Source of the DNA: BOG-1112 sp964611335
GTDB lineage: Bacteria; Bdellovibrionota_B; Oligoflexia; Oligoflexales; Bog-1112
DNA: 64,000 nucleotides
Direction: 5' to 3'
Assembly: GCA_964611335.1 (NCBI GenBank)
Contig: CAZSXR010000003.1
Span: forward strand, 310,001 to 374,000
The position numbers and the translations under genes were made by a program. Shown one piece after another: positions 59,599 to 64,000 of this stretch (within the stretch, counting starts at the first letter, position 1; each line of letters opens with the position of its first letter). Below the pieces are notes generated by a model that saw only the letters and a program-made list of their open reading frames with translations, did no database searches and was not told where the DNA came from.

Positions 59599-61587
59599 TC
59601 AGTTTGCGATCAGTGCTCTATACATCAACACATCAAATCCTACGAAGAGCAAAGAGGATAAGGCAGTAAACTTGACTCCCATAGGATTTCCTAAAAGACC
59701 CAAGCGAATAAAATGCCACGCGATATATTCATTCCATAAAACACTCATATCTGTGTAGGATTCCGAATCCCTGTCGCTCTGTTTTTCTGACCATTCTATG
59801 TCTTGGGGAATACCCTTCTCTTCTTCTTTTCTTAAAGAAAGATGCGCTAATTCATCGATATGTTTCTGCTCTTCTCGTGTGAGCTTGTTCATTTGATGTA
59901 GACGTTTTTCTTTTTCTCGAAAATCCGAAATAAATTGAGGAGAGACTGTCAATACATTTAAATGTGCAGAACTTTTTAAAATAAGACAATCTTCAGATTT
60001 TGTTTCAGAGTCAATAACAGTAAGTGCCGTTGGATCTTCAGAGAGGACTAATTGCGCGCTTTGTAATGCGCCACTTGCTAAGAAATTCTGTGCTAAGGAT
60101 CTTTCGGAAGCTTCCAGAGTTAAAAATGAACTTTCAAATATGTCGCCATAACCTTTGAAAACAAGGGTTGGGAGAAGCATATGTGAATTTGAAGTCAAAA
60201 CGCTCAGATGTTTCATCCACCCTTCCTCAATAATGATTTTCAAAATACATTCTATAGCCCGTCTATTCTCAGATATAGCAGCACCTTCTAAGAGATTTCC
60301 TTGAGAATGAGTGCGAAATTCAAGAGGATTACTTGCTGCTAAATTATTTTTTATAAAAGTATAGATCTTTCGGAACTCTTCTTCTCGAAATTTAGATGGA
60401 TCTTCAACCATATAAGCTAGCAAAGAATAGCCATCACCTAAGGGGTTTAGGTAGAATCTTAGTAAATCATCTTCTTGTCGAATCAGTTTATGTTCAAGAA
60501 ATGCTTTTGTCTTAGTCAATCCTTTAAGAAGAGATTGACCTAATTGCTTGAGTTCTAAAGATTCAGTCTTCATTGCAAGCTGAAAAGCAAGATTATCATC
60601 TTCTTTCTGAATCGCGAGATCCAAGGGGCTTCTTCCCAAAACGTCTTTAAAAGCGGGTTCCACAGCTTCTTTTTCTACAAGTAAAAGTGGAATCTCTTGG
60701 GTTCTTAAATCTTCATCGTTCATAATCTTTGCAAAAAGATTATTGTCTTTGAAAAAGAATTTATCAGGAGTTTTAACAAAATGATCCAGAATCTTAGTGT
60801 CGATATCCCCGTTGAAATAAGCAAGCATTGCAAGGTGAATTGGGTTTTTACCATATCTATTTGTTGTGCTGTATTTTTCAGAAGAAAAGGAGATATTCAG
60901 TTCTTTCATGATTAAAAAGAGATCAGCATTGTGCGCTATATGATGAAGAAGAAGGTTTCCCTCTTCATCATAGGTATTTTCCAAACCGTATTTTTTTCCG
61001 CTTTCGATCGCCAGCTTAGCAAGGTTTTTTTGACTTGACAGGATAAGATCATAGTAAAGGCTTTGCTCTTTGAGTGCGTTAGCTTTTTGTCTGAGATCTG
61101 CATTGTGTTTGAGAAGTGATTCTACAATTTCGAAATATTCTTCTTTTAAGGCAAGACCCATAGGTGTTTCGAAATCTTTTCCATGTTGCTTGTTGATATC
61201 TATACTTGTTTCTTTCGCTCTTTCTATGAGAACCAAAGTTATTTTTTTCCCACCAATAAGTGCTTCGATAAACTCCTTTTCGAGTTTGAGAGACTCAAAA
61301 TAGGATTCAGAAATAGAGGATAAGGAGATGGCTATGTTGAGTAGGAATGGATTGTCTTCCTCTATTGCACGTTTCGCAAGATTTTCCTTCATAACAAGCA
61401 TAAGCCCGTAGGGTCCACTTCCTAAAATCATGTGACGTGTCAGCGTTGAACCTTTGTAAAGAAAGACATAAAGTGAGCTGAGTGTTACAGCACCTAAAAT
61501 AAGGGGATGACGTGTCATCTCTCCCCATTGAGCTTTGACAGGTGTAGACAGAAGTAAGGAACACAGTAGAATTTTTATAAGTTTCAA
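59599..61587 (-). CDS. Exported ankyrin-repeat protein with a C-terminal helix
   Basis: About 662 residues. TTG at 61587 is preferred over GTG at 61617 because GGAAAG stands five to six bases before it and because it yields a standard signal peptide (MKLIKILLCSLLLSTPVKAQ). Two hydrophobic segments follow (LILGAVTLSSLYVFLY). Ankyrin-like units include FETPMGLALKEEYFEIVESL, NRYGKNPIHLAMLAYF and DVLGRSPLDLAIQKEDDN, with other degenerate ones. The end has a hydrophobic helix (KFTALSSLLFVGFDVLMY). Ankyrin proteins exported by bacteria often bind eukaryotic proteins. That is only a possibility here. Confidence 0.8.
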   Translation of the reverse strand: MKLIKILLCSLLLSTPVKAQWGEMTRHPLILGAVTLSSLYVFLYKGSTLTRHMILGSGPYGLMLVMKENLAKRAIEEDNPFLLNIAISLSSISESYFESLKLEKEFIEALIGGKKITLVLIERAKETSIDINKQHGKDFETPMGLALKEEYFEIVESLLKHNADLRQKANALKEQSLYYDLILSSQKNLAKLAIESGKKYGLENTYDEEGNLLLHHIAHNADLFLIMKELNISFSSEKYSTTNRYGKNPIHLAMLAYFNGDIDTKILDHFVKTPDKFFFKDNNLFAKIMNDEDLRTQEIPLLLVEKEAVEPAFKDVLGRSPLDLAIQKEDDNLAFQLAMKTESLELKQLGQSLLKGLTKTKAFLEHKLIRQEDDLLRFYLNPLGDGYSLLAYMVEDPSKFREEEFRKIYTFIKNNLAASNPLEFRTHSQGNLLEGAAISENRRAIECILKIIIEEGWMKHLSVLTSNSHMLLPTLVFKGYGDIFESSFLTLEASERSLAQNFLASGALQSAQLVLSEDPTALTVIDSETKSEDCLILKSSAHLNVLTVSPQFISDFREKEKRLHQMNKLTREEQKHIDELAHLSLRKEEEKGIPQDIEWSEKQSDRDSESYTDMSVLWNEYIAWHFIRLGLLGNPMGVKFTALSSLLFVGFDVLMYRALIAN

Positions 61588-61632
61588 TTGTGCTTTCCAT
61601 AGTTGAATGAATGTCACGTCTTTTTAGCATAA

Positions 61633-61836
61633 CGATTTGCTTTCGAATACATTTATGTGGCGTTGAAGAGTTTTTTTTCAAAACTCTTCAATTTTCGTGA
61701 CAAAGATACCTTTCTTCTTGCGGCAGTTGAGAAGGTTTCAGATTTAAAAAAGGAGAATATTGAGAAATTGGTTGATGCAGCCTATTCTTTTGAAACTAAA
61801 CTGGAATTAAGACGCAAGGCCCAGAGTCGTCTCTAA
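61633..61836 (+). pseudogene. Open frame resembling the 3' end of a protein gene
   Basis: The frame between a TAA at 61630 and a TAA at 61834 encodes 67 residues ending FRDKDTFLLAAVEKVSDLKK, then a helical tail with KAQSRL. The composition is protein-like, but the only possible start (GTG 61657) has no ribosome site, so it may be a leftover 3' fragment. A perfect 10-bp hairpin (61665-61689) lies within it. The remaining part of the gap 61588-61972 shows no other gene. Confidence 0.35.
61665..61689. repeat. 10-bp perfect inverted repeat
   Basis: GAAGAGTTTT and AAAACTCTTC enclose a five-base loop. It lies between the start of the ankyrin gene (minus) and the exported gene at 61973. It could act as a terminator on either strand, since T-rich bases lie on both sides. 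Confidence 0.45.
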
Positions 61837-61972
61837 AAATATAAGTTCATCTTCTTGAAATGATTGGATATTAATAGAGATTAAAGACTTCTTGGAGAAT
61901 ACGCACTTTAAAAAAAAATGATCTTCATGTATAAGTTTCTATTCTTAATTTCAACACAAGAAGGAATTTATT

Positions 61973-62470
61973 ATGAAAATCAATTTAGTGATTTTATGTT
62001 TATGTTTGAGTACAAGTATCTTCGCAGCAGCTGATGACGAGGATCTTCAAGAAGGCTACGAGACACCTACAGATACTTATGAAAAACCCCTATGTCCACC
62101 ACCTTTAAAGCGATCACGTTCAATAGCTTCTCATGAGGATTTAACTCGAGTGAGAAGTAACCTTGAAGAATTAGAATATCATCCTTTGAACAGACCTCCT
62201 CAAGAAAGTGCAGAATTTTTAGAAAGAAGAGATCGAAATCTCAGAATGGATATAGAACGAGAGAATAGACTTATGGGTTTTGACACTCCCGAAACAACTC
62301 CTGATTCCTTGTGGCTTCCAGAAGTCATAAATCCTGCCTATATTATCGGAACCTATTTAGCAAATCTTAGAAATCGAAAACATTTAAAAAGAAAAATTAT
62401 GAGAAGTATGTATGGTTGCAGATCGGAGGCAGGTTTCTTCGTAAACAGATTTGATCGTTCTGGGGTTTAA
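61973..62470 (+). CDS. Small exported arginine/glutamate-rich protein
   Basis: A 165-residue protein with a signal peptide (to IFAAA), an acidic start (DDEDLQEGYETPTDTYEKP), a proline-rich KPLCPPPLKRSRS, charged helical segments rich in Arg and Glu (LERRDRNLRMDIERENRL), and a basic end (NRKHLKRKIMRSMYGCRS). AAGGA precedes ATG. Its composition resembles intrinsically disordered secreted effectors. No homologue was recognised. Confidence 0.65.
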   Translation: MKINLVILCLCLSTSIFAAADDEDLQEGYETPTDTYEKPLCPPPLKRSRSIASHEDLTRVRSNLEELEYHPLNRPPQESAEFLERRDRNLRMDIERENRLMGFDTPETTPDSLWLPEVINPAYIIGTYLANLRNRKHLKRKIMRSMYGCRSEAGFFVNRFDRSGV

Positions 62471-62475
62471 TTTCT

Positions 62476-63369
62476 CTAGTCTTGTTCTATATACAGTGTG
62501 AATCCTTCTTTACTCAGCAGTTGACCTACTCCTTCAAGATGAGCGGCCCCCATCACAGCAATTAATGTTTCCGACTGTCTAGATGCAAGTGAGTTTAGAA
62601 TGTTGGAAACCATAGTCGGTTCCCTCTTTGTAAAAAGAACACTTGAATCTAATTCCCAAGTTCCAATTAAAACATAACGCATAGTTCTCAAAAAAGATAA
62701 GCAAGCAACGCTATAGAGAGTGTGTTGCGCGCTTTCTATTGGGTTTTTAAAATCAAAAATCAGAATTTTAAAAACGAGTATGGAACTTGTTAGAAGACTC
62801 TCTAGTTGGGAAAGAGGGTAGTGCAAAAGGTATGTAAAAAATTCTTCATCATAAGGGCGGTTGCTTTCAAGGAGTTCTACTTTTTTGAAAGCATTTGTAT
62901 TTTCAAGTATGTACTCAATGTTTGAAGGGTATTGTCTTCCTAAAAAAGAGTAGTAGGATTGTGTGGGCTTGATAACCAAACTGATAAAGAGATCGCAGCT
63001 TAGAATCGCAATAAGCTTTGTCCAGCTGTCTAAAGTAGAGTCATTTGTTATGTCTGAAATTGTGACAAAATTCTCCACGATAAATCTCTGAGAGTGGTTT
63101 ATTAATTGAAGAGCGAGTAAAGCCTCATCTTCAGTCTGTTGGTGTTTTTCACCAAGAAGCAAAACAGTTTGAAAGATACCAGCCTCATTTTTTTTATAGT
63201 AGATATGAGATCTCAATGCAAAAAGGTTGGGGTCTTCATGGGATCTTTCTTGAATTTTTTGAATGCTTTCTACTTGTAATATGTTGAAACCCAATTCTTG
63301 AAGACCAAGACCCTGTGCAATATTCGTAAAGCTTAGAATGCATATACAGAAGAATTTTACAGTGAACAT
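62476..63369 (-). CDS. Exported TraB/GumN-like protein
   Basis: A 297-residue protein with a signal peptide (to IAQG). Near the start LLLGEKHQQTEDE (GEKH at 73-76) and RFIVENF match the first conserved segment of the TraB/PrgY/GumN/TIKI superfamily, and VMGAAHLEGVGQLL (H277) matches the conserved GxxH near the C-terminus. TIKI members are metal-dependent proteases; the key histidines are kept here. In the middle two hydrophobic stretches (LIAILSCDLFISLVI, SILVFKILIF) could span or touch a membrane. Role unknown. Confidence 0.7.
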   Translation of the reverse strand: MFTVKFFCICILSFTNIAQGLGLQELGFNILQVESIQKIQERSHEDPNLFALRSHIYYKKNEAGIFQTVLLLGEKHQQTEDEALLALQLINHSQRFIVENFVTISDITNDSTLDSWTKLIAILSCDLFISLVIKPTQSYYSFLGRQYPSNIEYILENTNAFKKVELLESNRPYDEEFFTYLLHYPLSQLESLLTSSILVFKILIFDFKNPIESAQHTLYSVACLSFLRTMRYVLIGTWELDSSVLFTKREPTMVSNILNSLASRQSETLIAVMGAAHLEGVGQLLSKEGFTLYIEQD

Positions 63370-63486
63370 GTATATTCCATATTGAGGAAATGGGGTTGAA
63401 ATTTCGAATTTTATGAGAAATAGGGAGTCAATATAAATTTTTTTGCTAAGACGGTCAATAAATTTCTAGCCGTGAAATTCTATGTC

Positions 63487-63516
63487 TTGACAAATATCTG
63501 TTTAGCACCGTGTAAT
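63487..63516 (+). promoter_or_regulatory. Sigma70-type promoter for the oxidoreductase gene
   Basis: TTGACA (63487-63492) and TGTAAT (63511-63516) are separated by 18 bases and lie about 50 bases before the ATG at 63566. Confidence 0.55.
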
Positions 63517-63565
63517 GGAACTTAAAGTAGAGTGTTGACCATTTAAAATTACGAGCGAGGGGTTT

Positions 63566-64000
63566 ATGAAAACAGCACTTGTTGTAGGGGCTTCCGGTTT
63601 GGTAGGTTCTTTTGTTCTCAAACATTTGCTCTCCCATCCTGAGTATTCCGAAGTGATTGTTCTTGGTAGAAAACCTTTAAATCAAACGCATCCGAAATTG
63701 AAAGAAGTCATTGTATCCTTCGATGAACTTGATTCTGTAAATCTCTCCTTATTTGGTATGACAGATGTATTTTCCTGTTTGGGAACCACTTTGGGGAGAA
63801 CAGGTGAACAAAGTATCTACAGGAAGATCGAAATCGACTACCCTGTTAAAATAGCGAATAAAGCCCTTGCTGCAGGCGCTCATAGCTTTCATTATGTTTC
63901 AGCAATTGGATCTTCCAGTAAGTCTATGATCAACTATAGTCGTATGAAGGGTCAAACGGAAGACTCTTTAAAAAAATTACAAAGCCAATATCCGACTACA
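63566..64000 (+). CDS. NAD(P)-binding atypical short-chain oxidoreductase (truncated by window end)
   Basis: The first 145 residues are visible. They show a Rossmann GASGLVGS (residues 8-15) after MKTALVV, an NmrA/HTATIP2-like order with CLGTTLGRTGEQ and HYVSAIGSSSKSMINYSRMKGQ, in which the YxxxK-like Y-S-R-M-K may be catalytic. Such proteins are epimerase-like oxidoreductases of unknown substrate. AGGGG stands close to the ATG, and the promoter above is well placed. The gene continues beyond the window. Confidence 0.85.
   Translation, partial: MKTALVVGASGLVGSFVLKHLLSHPEYSEVIVLGRKPLNQTHPKLKEVIVSFDELDSVNLSLFGMTDVFSCLGTTLGRTGEQSIYRKIEIDYPVKIANKALAAGAHSFHYVSAIGSSSKSMINYSRMKGQTEDSLKKLQSQYPTT

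Overview
The window is AT-rich, densely coded DNA from a Gram-negative heterotrophic bacterium. An outer-membrane TonB-dependent receptor with its own TonB/ExbB/ExbD, type II and lipoprotein signal peptides, an O-antigen-ligase-like protein, and E. coli-type PurB, PyrD and GlpG-like proteins all point to a diderm proteobacterium-like lineage. DUF3015 and DUF4105 proteins side by side, together with very many exported proteins of unknown function, suggest a Bdellovibrionota/Oligoflexia-like relative. A Legionellales-like or other host-associated lineage is the alternative. No rRNA, tRNA or CRISPR array was seen.

Layout. 1-5.3 kb: the N-terminus of a cation P-type ATPase (TTG start), divergent from a complete kdpABC potassium pump with no kdpDE beside it. 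5.3-7.7 kb: a Mip/FkpA-type prolyl isomerase and two exported proteins. 7.9-11.4 kb: lysA-lysC-pyrD, then a tiny leftover of a Phd-type antitoxin. 11.5-14.7 kb: a DUF3015, DUF4105 and lipoprotein-hydrolase operon. 14.9-20.5 kb: a BacA/YddA-like ABC protein, a histidine-rich exported protein, trhO and a YbiT-like ABC-F gene. 20.5-23.7 kb: two large exported unknowns. 23.8-29.8 kb: a minus-strand row of purB, amidohydrolase, O-antigen-ligase-like, xthA and rhomboid genes, with purA divergent from purB. 31.2-32.4 kb: a 5'-truncated tyrosine/dual-specificity phosphatase gene next to what looks like the right end (omega-RNA region) of a decayed IS200/IS605 element. 32.4-38.6 kb: a glyoxalase-like protein, a trypsin-like protease, an RRM protein, a DASS dicarboxylate transporter, a lipoprotein with a eukaryote-like kinase domain lying between two copies of the transporter's 3' end, and a truncated hemoglobin. 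38.7-47.5 kb: a sulfatase, an exported unknown, a CBS protein, and a TonB receptor followed by tonB-exbB-exbD-exbD. 47.5-63.4 kb: a block dominated by exported proteins, including a tandem AAA+ ATPase, a zeta-toxin-like P-loop protein, ankyrin-like proteins and a TraB/GumN-like protein. The window ends inside an NAD(P)-binding oxidoreductase.

Functional picture. Housekeeping islands (lysine/aspartate, pyrimidine and purine synthesis, DNA repair, tRNA modification) alternate with accessory stretches whose products mostly start with signal peptides. Several of these carry nucleotide-using folds (kinase, AAA+, zeta-like). The kinase and perhaps the AAA+ protein have a further membrane span that could return the catalytic domain to the cytoplasm. 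The zeta-like protein has none and is the strongest candidate for an exported P-loop protein. The most notable non-coding observations are the omega-RNA-like right end, a 17-bp hairpin that buries the tonB ribosome binding site, and the duplicated transporter tail around the kinase gene.
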